Assembly: GCA_019234745.1 (NCBI GenBank)
Contig: JAFAKZ010000540.1
Span: 1 to 5,647 of the forward strand
Length of the DNA stretch: 5,647 nucleotides
DNA from: Burkholderiales bacterium
GTDB taxonomy: Bacteria > Pseudomonadota > Gammaproteobacteria > Burkholderiales > Chitinimonadaceae
Direction: 5' to 3'
Shown in pieces: positions 1 to 5,647 of this stretch. Made by a program: the position numbers and the translations under genes. The stretch's first letter is position 1. Each line of letters begins with the position of its first letter. A model generated the notes under the pieces. The model saw nothing but the letters and a program-made list of their open reading frames with translations, had not been told where the DNA came from and made no database searches.

Positions 1-614
1 TGGGCGATGCCGAACTTCGTGCGCAGGTCGGCATGCACGATGCGCAATGTCGTTTCCAGGGCGGCGGGGGTGATGGCGTCGGCTACCGCGCGCAGCGGCA
101 GATGGGTAGTGGCGAGCGCCACGCGCAGGGCGTAATCGGGCGCCACGGCCGGGCAGTCGCCGGCCAACATCATCACAACTTGGGCCGTGCGCGTGCGCTC
201 GGCCAGGTATTCCGTATGTCCCGTGAAATGTTCGTGGCCGGCATCGCGCACCACACCCTTGTGCAGCGGCGCGGTGACCATGGCAGCAAATTCGCCGCGC
301 TGACAGCCGTCCACGGCCCGGTCCAGCAGGGCCAGCACGTAGCTAGCGTTGGCGGGATCGAGCTGGCCGGGATGGGATGGGGTGGCAAGGGGGAGGTGAA
401 GGACCTCCAGCGTGCCAGGCGCTGGGTCGGTGTCCGGCTGGTAATCGACCAGTCGGGCGCCCGCCAGCGCGGCGCGTGCAGCCAGCAGCTCGCGGTCGCC
501 CAGCAGCACCAGCCGGGCGCCAAAGGCCGCCGGGTCGAGCGCGGCGGCCAACTCCGGCCCCACACCGGCCGGTTCACCCGTAGTGATGGCGATAGTGGGG
601 CGGGTGCGAGTCAT
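1..614 (-). CDS. pdxA: 4-hydroxythreonine-4-phosphate dehydrogenase PdxA (partial, C-terminus off the left edge)
   Basis: PdxA is the cytoplasmic, NAD- and divalent-metal-dependent enzyme that oxidises 4-phosphohydroxy-L-threonine in the DXP-dependent pyridoxal 5'-phosphate pathway; its product is used by PdxJ. The 204 visible codons match the N-terminal part of the family (about 330 residues): TTGEPAGVGPE near residues 11-21, TAPLHKGV at 114-121, GHTEY at 132-136 (substrate phosphate/hydroxyl contacts), and ATTHLPLR at 168-175, whose His171 corresponds to metal-ligand His166 of the E. coli enzyme. DLRTKFGIA closes the visible part. The other two metal histidines lie outside the window. The ATG at 614-612 gives the usual N-terminus (MTRTRPTIAITTGEPAG) and lies 4 bases after the surA stop, so translation is probably coupled to surA; only a weak Shine-Dalgarno (AGG, 3 bases upstream) is seen. 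No frameshift or missing motif is visible. Function is very secure from motif identity. Confidence 0.96.
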   Translation of the reverse strand, partial: MTRTRPTIAITTGEPAGVGPELAAALDPAAFGARLVLLGDRELLAARAALAGARLVDYQPDTDPAPGTLEVLHLPLATPSHPGQLDPANASYVLALLDRAVDGCQRGEFAAMVTAPLHKGVVRDAGHEHFTGHTEYLAERTRTAQVVMMLAGDCPAVAPDYALRVALATTHLPLRAVADAITPAALETTLRIVHADLRTKFGIA

Positions 615-618
615 CAGC

Positions 619-1902
619 CTATTTATCGTCGAAGATTTCGATATAGGCGCGGTTGCGTTCCTGGCGCACCCAGTCGTCGTACTGCTCGTCGGCCTTACGT
701 TCGCGCAGCTCATTACGTACGCGCAGGCGCTCGTGGTCACGCGTCACATCCTGGTCGCGGCGCTCGATCACCTTGATCAGGTGCCAGCCGTAGGGCGAGC
801 GGATGGGCTGCGAAACGTCACCGGGCGTCATGCCGTTCATGGCCTGCTCGAATTCGGGCACCGTGTCGCCGGGCGAGATCCAGTCCAGGTCGCCACCCTT
901 GCTGGCCGTGATGTCTTCCGAGAACAGCTTGGCCTGCTCTTCGAAGCTGGCGCCGTTGACGATGCGCTCGCGGATTTCCTGGATGCGCGTCTTGCCGTCG
1001 CTTTCCGACGTCAGCTCGTTCACCTTGATCAGGATGTGCTCGACGTGCGTCTGCTTGATGATTTCCTTGGCGTTGCGGTCGCGCTCGGCCACCAGCTTGA
1101 GGATGTGGTAACCGGCCGGACTGCGGATGACGCCCGTGGTCTGGCCGTCGTGTATCTTAGCGATTGCGTCGAGGAAGAGGGGCGGCAGGCGGCCGGACGA
1201 GCGCCAGCCCAGGTCGCCGCCCTGCAGCGCGTCGCCCGCTTCCGAATAGGCAGCGGCCACGTCGGCAAAGGGCTTGCCACCCGCCAGCGCCTGCATTGCA
1301 TCGTTGATGCGGCGCTGCTTGGCGGTCACCACGTCCGGGCTGGCGCCTTCCGGAACCTGGATCAGGATGTGGGCCAGGTGGAACTCCCGCTCGTTCTGTG
1401 CCTGGTCCTTGTTGGCGGACATATACTGGTCCACCTCCGATTCCGTGACGTAGACCTTGCCATCCACGTCGCGCTCGCGCAGATGCTGCATCAGCATGTC
1501 GTTGCGCACTTCCTCGCGGAATTCGTCGTAGGCGCCGCCTTCCTTCTCCAGCGCCGCCTTGAACTGCGGCACTGTCATCTTGTTCTGCTGCGCGATGCGC
1601 TCAATGGCGCGGTCGAGCTGCGAATCGTCCACACGCACGCCCGTGTCCGAGCCGTAGTCGGCCAGCACATGCTCGGTGACGATGCGGTCCAGCACCTGCT
1701 TGCGCAGCACGTCAGGCGCGGGCGGCGTGACATTCTGGCGGGCCAGGTTCTGCAGGACAGACGCCGTGCGGCGGTCCAGTTCGAACTGGGTGATCGCCGT
1801 CTTGTTCACGACCGCAACGATGCGGTCCAGCGTCGCCGGCTCAGAATGGGCGGGCAAGAGCAGCAGGGCCGCCAGTAGGGGAAAGCAGTAGGTACGCATC
1901 AT
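619..1902 (-). CDS. surA: Periplasmic chaperone / peptidyl-prolyl cis-trans isomerase SurA
   Basis: SurA escorts unfolded outer-membrane proteins, LptD among them, across the periplasm to the BAM complex. The 427-residue product is the normal family length. Residues 1-20 form a Sec signal peptide (MMRTYCFPLLAALLLLPAHS, probable cleavage after AHS). Residues 21 to about 165 are the chaperone domain, starting with the typical LDRIVAVVNKTAITQFEL. Two parvulin domains follow: about 173-273 (FHLAHILIQVP ... GGDLGWRSSGRLP ... RSPAGYHILKL) and about 285-381 (THVEHILIKV ... GGDLDWISPGDTVPEFE ... RSPYGWHLIKV). The basic/acidic C-terminal helix (382-427) packs on the chaperone domain in known structures. 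In E. coli only the second parvulin is catalytically active; which one is active here cannot be told by eye. Two ATGs stand in tandem (1902-1900 and 1899-1897); the first is used here, but either is plausible. The start is 3 bases after the lptD stop with no strong ribosome binding site, suggesting coupled translation. Confidence 0.97.
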   Translation of the reverse strand: MMRTYCFPLLAALLLLPAHSEPATLDRIVAVVNKTAITQFELDRRTASVLQNLARQNVTPPAPDVLRKQVLDRIVTEHVLADYGSDTGVRVDDSQLDRAIERIAQQNKMTVPQFKAALEKEGGAYDEFREEVRNDMLMQHLRERDVDGKVYVTESEVDQYMSANKDQAQNEREFHLAHILIQVPEGASPDVVTAKQRRINDAMQALAGGKPFADVAAAYSEAGDALQGGDLGWRSSGRLPPLFLDAIAKIHDGQTTGVIRSPAGYHILKLVAERDRNAKEIIKQTHVEHILIKVNELTSESDGKTRIQEIRERIVNGASFEEQAKLFSEDITASKGGDLDWISPGDTVPEFEQAMNGMTPGDVSQPIRSPYGWHLIKVIERRDQDVTRDHERLRVRNELRERKADEQYDDWVRQERNRAYIEIFDDK

Positions 1903-1905
1903 GGA

Positions 1906-4095
1906 TTAGTTCAACTTCGTGTAACCGGGGATGCTGTCTTTCAGCATCTGGAGGGGATTAGTACCGAGACGGCCGAGATCGTTCAGTTCGAGCTGAATGA
2001 AGGGCGCGCTGCTCGACGTCGTCGTGGAGGTGACATAGCGCTGGCCCACGATGCGCAGCACCCAGCAGCCGCCATTGTATTCGACACCGGCCAGTGCTTC
2101 CAAAACTCGATGATCGATGATGGACCAGTTGTAGCGCGCCACACCGTGCCAGCGGCTGGTGAGCGGCCATTCCGTGGATATGTCGAACTGCTTGATATTG
2201 TTGCTGCTCTGGTTGTCGAGCCGGTAGCGGAAGTTGAACAGCTTGCCTGGCGCGGGCTGATAGCTCACGCCCAGCGATTCCGCGTTCGACTTCTTGGTAT
2301 GGTTGTCGTAGTCCCAACCCGCATCCAGCCAGATATCCTTGGCCGGCTGGGCGCCCAGCGCCGCCAGGATGTCGGACGCGGACTGCCCCGTGGTCGTCGT
2401 GCTGGCCAGCGTGACCTGCGGTCGTGTGATGTAGAAGCGCTGGCCTATGGTGAAGCGGCCACGCTCGATCCCGCTTTCCGTCTCGAAGAAGCGCGTGGTA
2501 GTGGCGGCCGTGATCTGGTTCGCATCGTTCAGGCGGTCGCCGCCGATAAAGCGGTTGTCGCTGAACATCTGCGCAAAGCTGAAATCGGCCTCGCCCGAGT
2601 CGAACACGGGGAAGGCGGATTGGTCCTTGTACGGAATGCGCACGTAATACAGGCGCGGCTCCAGCGACTGCACCATATCGTGGCCGAACAGATTCACATT
2701 ACGGTCGAAGTACAGGCCCGAGTCGATGCTGGAGCGCATCGTGTCGCGGCTCAGATGGCGGCCGTCGCTCAGGTTGTAACTCGTCATGTCGAAGCCGATC
2801 TTGGGGTTGAAGAAACCCCAGGCCCGCTCGATGGGCCAGCTCAGGCTCGGATAGGCGTGATAACGCGTGCCCTCGCGGCAGCAGTTGCCTGCCTGCTGCG
2901 GCGTACCATTGCGGAAGGTCACGGCGTCGGCCGTCAGGTCGAAGCGGTAGCCAGTCGTGGAGAGCGGGTTATAGTTCAGTGTCACCTGCGGTTCGCGCGA
3001 GTAGGGCAGCGGCACGGGCGCGGTCGGGTCCTGCAGGGTCTGGAAGGAGGAGAAGTCCACCTTGGTGTTGAAGCCAGGCTGCGTGTAGCTCAACCAGCCG
3101 TCACGCGGCAGGAACTGGGTGGACGCGATGGCCACGCGGTCGCCGAAGTCGACGAAGTAGCGGTCGTCCGAGGCCTGCTGCATATTCAGTTCGCCATGCC
3201 AGCCCGGCCCGAAGTCCTGCTTATGCTGCAGGGCATACCAGTGGCGCTGCTCGCCGGCGATCTGGTCATGCGAGATGACGTCCGCTTCCACCTGGCCGCT
3301 GTAGCCCTGGCCCAGGTAGCGGAATTCGTCGTTCATCAGGAGGCCGCGCTTGGTCATCAGGCGCGGCGCGAGGGTCGCGTCCATATTGGGCGCGATATTC
3401 CAGTAAAACGGTACCGTCAGGTCCAGGCCGCGCGTGCCGGCATAGCTGATGGTGGGGGCGAGGAAGCCGGATTTGCGCGCGCCATCGAGCGAGAAGTCCA
3501 GGTAGGGCGCATACAGGATGGGAACGCCCTTGAACTCGATCACGCCCTGGTGGGCAACACCCAGGTCGCGTGTGTAGTCCAGCTCCATATCCGGCGCACG
3601 CACATACCAGTCGTCGTCACCCACGGCGCAGCTGGTGAAGCGCGCCTGCTGCAGGCGGTACTTGTCCGGGCCTTCGAAGATCAGGCGTACGGCATCGCCG
3701 TGGCCGCCGTGCGTCATGCCCGCCACCGTGCCGCTATACGGGTCGACCGTGCGGCGCATGCGCGGCGCCATGCTGTAGCGCACCGTCTCCAGCGTGCCCA
3801 CGCGCGTGTCCTCGCGCATATTCAGCTCGCCGCCGTCCATCACGTCGCCATTCTGTTCCAGGTGCGTATGGTCGCCCGCGTGTACCTCGCTGGTGGGGCG
3901 GAACAATTTGACCCAATCGGCGTTGATGGTCTGCCCCGGCCGCTCGATCACCACCTTGCCCTCGGCATGGGTTTCCGTATCGTCGATACCGTCGATATGG
4001 TCGGCCGTGATCACCGTGGGGCCAGTGTCGTCGGCGGCCGGCGCATAGGCGGAGGCCAGCGCGAGAACGAGGGGCAAAAGATGGAAACGCGGCAT
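1906..4095 (-). CDS. lptD: LPS-assembly outer-membrane protein LptD
   Basis: LptD is the outer-membrane beta-barrel that, with lipoprotein LptE as plug, inserts lipopolysaccharide into the outer leaflet. The product has 729 residues, slightly shorter than the 784 of E. coli. Residues 1-20 are a signal peptide (APA cleavage motif, mature start near Ala21). About 27-150 form the periplasmic beta-jellyroll (TVITADHIDG ... AEGKVVIERPGQTINAD), which receives LPS from LptA. The rest is barrel, with family signatures GVPILYAPYLDFSLD (190-204), RKSGFLAPTISY (207-218), RLYYVRIPYKDQSAFPVFDS (481-500) and FIGGDRLNDANQIT (516-529). Cysteines are Cys156, Cys405, Cys406 and Cys677. Cys156 and Cys677 appear to match E. 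coli Cys173 and Cys725; counterparts of Cys31 and Cys724 are absent. Ser/Thr-rich tracts lie at 565-569 and 689-696. The reading frame stays open to 4158, but the ATG at 4095-4093 is preferred because it starts directly with a signal peptide; it lacks a clear Shine-Dalgarno. First gene of the lptD-surA-pdxA operon. Confidence 0.96.
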   Translation of the reverse strand: MPRFHLLPLVLALASAYAPAADDTGPTVITADHIDGIDDTETHAEGKVVIERPGQTINADWVKLFRPTSEVHAGDHTHLEQNGDVMDGGELNMREDTRVGTLETVRYSMAPRMRRTVDPYSGTVAGMTHGGHGDAVRLIFEGPDKYRLQQARFTSCAVGDDDWYVRAPDMELDYTRDLGVAHQGVIEFKGVPILYAPYLDFSLDGARKSGFLAPTISYAGTRGLDLTVPFYWNIAPNMDATLAPRLMTKRGLLMNDEFRYLGQGYSGQVEADVISHDQIAGEQRHWYALQHKQDFGPGWHGELNMQQASDDRYFVDFGDRVAIASTQFLPRDGWLSYTQPGFNTKVDFSSFQTLQDPTAPVPLPYSREPQVTLNYNPLSTTGYRFDLTADAVTFRNGTPQQAGNCCREGTRYHAYPSLSWPIERAWGFFNPKIGFDMTSYNLSDGRHLSRDTMRSSIDSGLYFDRNVNLFGHDMVQSLEPRLYYVRIPYKDQSAFPVFDSGEADFSFAQMFSDNRFIGGDRLNDANQITAATTTRFFETESGIERGRFTIGQRFYITRPQVTLASTTTTGQSASDILAALGAQPAKDIWLDAGWDYDNHTKKSNAESLGVSYQPAPGKLFNFRYRLDNQSSNNIKQFDISTEWPLTSRWHGVARYNWSIIDHRVLEALAGVEYNGGCWVLRIVGQRYVTSTTTSSSAPFIQLELNDLGRLGTNPLQMLKDSIPGYTKLN

Positions 4096-4172
4096 CGGCG
4101 CACGAGGTCGGACTGATTCGAAGTGCGCTAAAATCGCATACTTTCGCATTCCAGACAAACGCGGTGCTCAAG
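4096..4172. promoter_or_regulatory. Divergent lptD / amgK intergenic promoter region
   Basis: These 77 bases separate the two opposite-facing genes and must hold the 5' signals of amgK and probably of the lptD-surA-pdxA operon. The rightward -10 box is described separately. On the leftward strand the best I can compose is TTGTCT (reading 4158-4153) as -35 and GATTTT (4136-4131) as -10 with 16 bases between; the -10 matches only three of six consensus bases, so this is weak and lptD may start further upstream, inside the 5' end of amgK. The region is visibly more A/T-rich at 4129-4160 than its surroundings. No good Shine-Dalgarno precedes either start codon. No terminator, riboswitch or clear operator is seen. 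Confidence 0.6.
4129..4134 (+). promoter_or_regulatory. Probable -10 box of the amgK promoter
   Basis: TAAAAT matches five of six bases of the sigma-70 -10 consensus and stands in an A/T-rich patch in otherwise GC-rich sequence. It would place the transcript start near 4141 and give a leader of about 30 bases before the ATG at 4173. No convincing -35 hexamer is present 16-18 bases upstream (the best candidates match two of six bases) and there is no extended -10 TG, so either an activator is needed or the -35 is degenerate. Inference from sequence only. Confidence 0.45.
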
Positions 4173-5168
4173 ATGGACCGTTCCGAACTACTCCATTCCT
4201 GGCTGGAAACCCAGCTGGGCAAGGGTTTCACGCTTTCTGCGCCGATCGGCGACGCCAGCAGCCGGCGCTACTTTCGCGCCACGCTCGCGGATGGCAGCAC
4301 GCGCATCGCCATGGATGCGCCGCCGCCGGGGCAGGACTGCCGCCCCTTCGTGAAGATTGCGCATTTGCTGCAGCCGGCCATGCGCGTGCCGGCCGTTCTG
4401 GCACAGGACCTCGAACAGGGCTTCCTGCTGCTCGACGACCTGGGCAGCGTGGACTACCAGACAGCGCTCAAGGCCACGGACGAGACGGCCGCCCGCGCAC
4501 TCTACCTGGCCGCCATCGACGCCCTGGTCGCCATGCAGGCGCAGGTGGCGACCGATGCCCTACCGGCGTACGACGCCGAGACGATGGTCGCCGACCTGGA
4601 CCGCTTTTCTGAGTGGTATGCGGCCCGCCACCTGGGCCAGCCCCTCCAGGGCGACGAACTGGCCGTGTGGGAGCGCAGCCGTGCGCTCCTGGTCGCGCGT
4701 GCGCAGAGCCAGGCCAAGGTATGCATCCATTTCGACTACCATGCGCGCAACCTCGTGGTGGGCGAGCGCCCCGGCGTGTTGGATTTCCAGGATGCGCGCG
4801 TGGGCCCCGTCACCTACGATCTGGCCAGCCTCTTGAAGGACATGTATATCGTCTGGCCGGAGGACTTCCGCCTCGACCTGTGCATACGCTACTGGGAGAA
4901 GGCGCGTAAAGCAGGCCTGGCCGTGCCCGCCTCGTTCGACGACTTCTATGCCGACTTCGAGTGGATGGGCGTGTTCCGCCATATCCGCACGCTGGGCACC
5001 TTTGCGCGCCTGGCGCACCGCGACGGCAAGATGGCCTATGTCGACGACATGCCGGCGGCGCTCGACTACCTGCGCGCCACCTGCACGCGCTACAGCGAGC
5101 TGCTGCCCTTGGGTAAACTGCTCAACCGCCTGACCGGGTTCCACACCACGGTCGCCTATACCTTCTGA
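4173..5168 (+). CDS. amgK: N-acetylmuramate / N-acetylglucosamine anomeric kinase AmgK (APH-fold phosphotransferase)
   Basis: AmgK phosphorylates MurNAc and GlcNAc at C1 in the cytoplasm; with MurU this makes UDP-MurNAc from recycled cell wall and bypasses early de novo synthesis (established in Pseudomonas). The 331-residue product carries the aminoglycoside-phosphotransferase kinase fold: GDASSRRYFRATL (26-38) in the N-lobe, IAMDAPP (45-51), the hinge region FLLLDDLG (84-91), the catalytic loop HFDYHARN (186-193; Asp188 the base, Asn193) and the metal-binding LDFQDA (203-208; Asp204). GPVTYDLASLLKDMY (211-225) is characteristic of AmgK-like proteins at this locus. Although the family name recalls antibiotic resistance, context and motifs favour the sugar kinase. 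The frame can also start at a GTG at 4164, three codons earlier; the ATG is preferred, and neither start has a clear ribosome binding site. It is divergent from lptD and followed by ltaE after 11 bases, not by murU. Substrate is inferred from homology. Confidence 0.88.
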   Translation: MDRSELLHSWLETQLGKGFTLSAPIGDASSRRYFRATLADGSTRIAMDAPPPGQDCRPFVKIAHLLQPAMRVPAVLAQDLEQGFLLLDDLGSVDYQTALKATDETAARALYLAAIDALVAMQAQVATDALPAYDAETMVADLDRFSEWYAARHLGQPLQGDELAVWERSRALLVARAQSQAKVCIHFDYHARNLVVGERPGVLDFQDARVGPVTYDLASLLKDMYIVWPEDFRLDLCIRYWEKARKAGLAVPASFDDFYADFEWMGVFRHIRTLGTFARLAHRDGKMAYVDDMPAALDYLRATCTRYSELLPLGKLLNRLTGFHTTVAYTF

Positions 5169-5170
5169 TC

Positions 5171-5174
5171 GGAG
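5171..5174 (+). promoter_or_regulatory. Ribosome binding site of ltaE
   Basis: GGAG lies 5 bases before the ATG at 5180 and just after the amgK stop at 5166-5168. It is the only clear Shine-Dalgarno sequence at a gene start in the window, and it fixes the ltaE start, which gives a protein with about 11 more N-terminal residues than the E. coli enzyme. Confidence 0.75.
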
Positions 5175-5179
5175 CCGCC

Positions 5180-5647
5180 ATGTCCTACCCGTCCGCCAGC
5201 AACGTCAAAGCGCTATACGATTTCCGTTCCGACACCGTCACGCGCCCCTCGCCGGCCATGCTGCAGGCCATGATGGCGGCCGAGGTGGGCGATGACGTGT
5301 GGGGCGACGACCCGACGGTGATCCGCTTGCAGGCTGTCACGGCCGAGCGCCTGGGCTATGAGGCGGGCCTGTTCGTGCCGTCCGGCACGCAGAGCAATCT
5401 GGTGGGCCTGATGACGCACTGCCAGCGCGGCGAGGAATACCTGGTGGGGCAGGACGCGCACACCTACAAGTACGAGGGCGGCGGCGCAGCCGTGCTGGGC
5501 AGCATCCAGCCCCAGCCGGTGGAGAACGCGGCGGACGGCACGCTGCCGATGGAGAAGCTGAAGAAGGCCGTGAAGCCGGACGATGCCCACTTTGCCCGTA
5601 CGCGCCTGCTCGCACTTGAAAACACCATCGGCGGCAAGGTGCTGCCG
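5180..5647 (+). CDS. ltaE: Low-specificity L-threonine aldolase LtaE (partial, C-terminus off the right edge)
   Basis: LtaE is a PLP-dependent (fold-type I) cytoplasmic enzyme that reversibly splits L-threonine and L-allo-threonine into glycine and acetaldehyde, and acts on other beta-hydroxy amino acids. The 156 visible codons align almost without gaps to the E. coli protein (333 residues): DFRSDTVTRPSPAML (14-28), VGDDVWGDDPTV (36-47), PSGTQSNLVGL (67-77, PLP phosphate contacts), CQRGEEYLVGQDAHTYKYE (81-99), GGAAVLGSIQPQP (101-113) and KPDDAHFAR (132-140). His94 and His137 correspond to active-site His83 and His126 of E. coli; Phe87 is replaced by Tyr98. The PLP-binding lysine is beyond the edge. 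The ATG is supported by GGAG 5 bases upstream; residues 1-11 are an extension relative to E. coli. The 11-base gap after amgK and the lack of a terminator suggest cotranscription. The assignment to the family is very secure; substrate preference is inferred. Confidence 0.95.
   Translation, partial: MSYPSASNVKALYDFRSDTVTRPSPAMLQAMMAAEVGDDVWGDDPTVIRLQAVTAERLGYEAGLFVPSGTQSNLVGLMTHCQRGEEYLVGQDAHTYKYEGGGAAVLGSIQPQPVENAADGTLPMEKLKKAVKPDDAHFARTRLLALENTIGGKVLP

Noticed and set aside
33..776. A 247-codon open frame on the plus strand across pdxA and the end of surA
   Set aside because: It crosses two well-supported genes on the other strand and is Gly/Arg/His-rich noise; the PdxA motifs on the minus strand are unambiguous.
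583..1878. A 431-codon open frame on the plus strand opposite surA
   Set aside because: Same codon-register artefact: it is the mirror frame of surA, starts inside pdxA and resembles no protein family.
2110..4116. A 668-codon open frame on the plus strand opposite lptD
   Set aside because: It lies in exact codon register with lptD, so a stop would need TTA, CTA or TCA in lptD, codons that are rare in GC-rich genes. The translation is a low-complexity mix of Ala, Val, Arg and His with no domain, and lptD fully explains the region.
4124..4138. Short inverted repeat TGCG / CGCA around the TAAAAT box
   Set aside because: Four-base arms are expected by chance in this GC-rich sequence; too short to claim an operator.
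4560..5144. A 194-codon open frame on the minus strand opposite amgK
   Set aside because: It is again the in-register complement of the amgK codons, rich in Ala, Val, His and Arg, without recognisable motifs or ribosome binding site.
4173..5168. Reading the kinase gene as an aminoglycoside resistance gene
   Set aside because: The protein has the APH fold, but its AmgK-type motifs (GDASSRRYF, MDAPP, GPVTYDLASLLKD) and its place next to lptD fit the cell-wall sugar kinase; no mobile context is present.
5169..5179. Possible terminator between amgK and ltaE
   Set aside because: Eleven bases hold only the ribosome binding site; no stem-loop or T-run is present.

Overview
The window is an ordinary-looking chromosomal segment from a GC-rich betaproteobacterium, most likely of the Oxalobacteraceae (Massilia, Duganella or Janthinobacterium type). 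I infer this from gene order, the strong G/C bias at third codon positions, and the style of the LptD C-terminus and AmgK motifs; no rRNA or other taxonomic marker is present. All sequence is accounted for by five protein genes and one short divergent promoter region. I saw no mobile element, tRNA, CRISPR array or repeat array.

Left part, minus strand (positions 4095 down to 1): an operon read leftwards, lptD (outer-membrane LPS insertase), surA (periplasmic chaperone/prolyl isomerase that helps fold LptD and other porins) and the first 204 codons of pdxA (vitamin B6 biosynthesis), which runs off the left edge. The genes are packed with gaps of only 3 and 4 bases. The order lptD-surA-pdxA is the one widely conserved in proteobacteria, where rsmA/ksgA usually follows.

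Middle (4096-4172): a 77-base divergent intergenic region, with a good -10 box (TAAAAT, 4129-4134) for the rightward gene and no convincing promoter for the leftward one.

Right part, plus strand (4173-5647): amgK, an APH-fold kinase of the type that phosphorylates MurNAc/GlcNAc at C1 in peptidoglycan recycling, then after 11 bases the first 156 codons of a low-specificity L-threonine aldolase gene (ltaE), which runs off the right edge. In many proteobacteria murU follows amgK, so ltaE in that place is the main departure from the expected layout.

Functionally, lptD, surA and amgK concern the cell envelope (LPS export, outer-membrane protein folding, peptidoglycan sugar recycling), while pdxA and ltaE concern pyridoxal phosphate synthesis and use. 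I found no evidence of a new defence, mobile or RNA-based system. The observations worth following are the amgK-ltaE arrangement, the reduced cysteine set of LptD, and a speculative metabolic tie between LtaE and PdxA.
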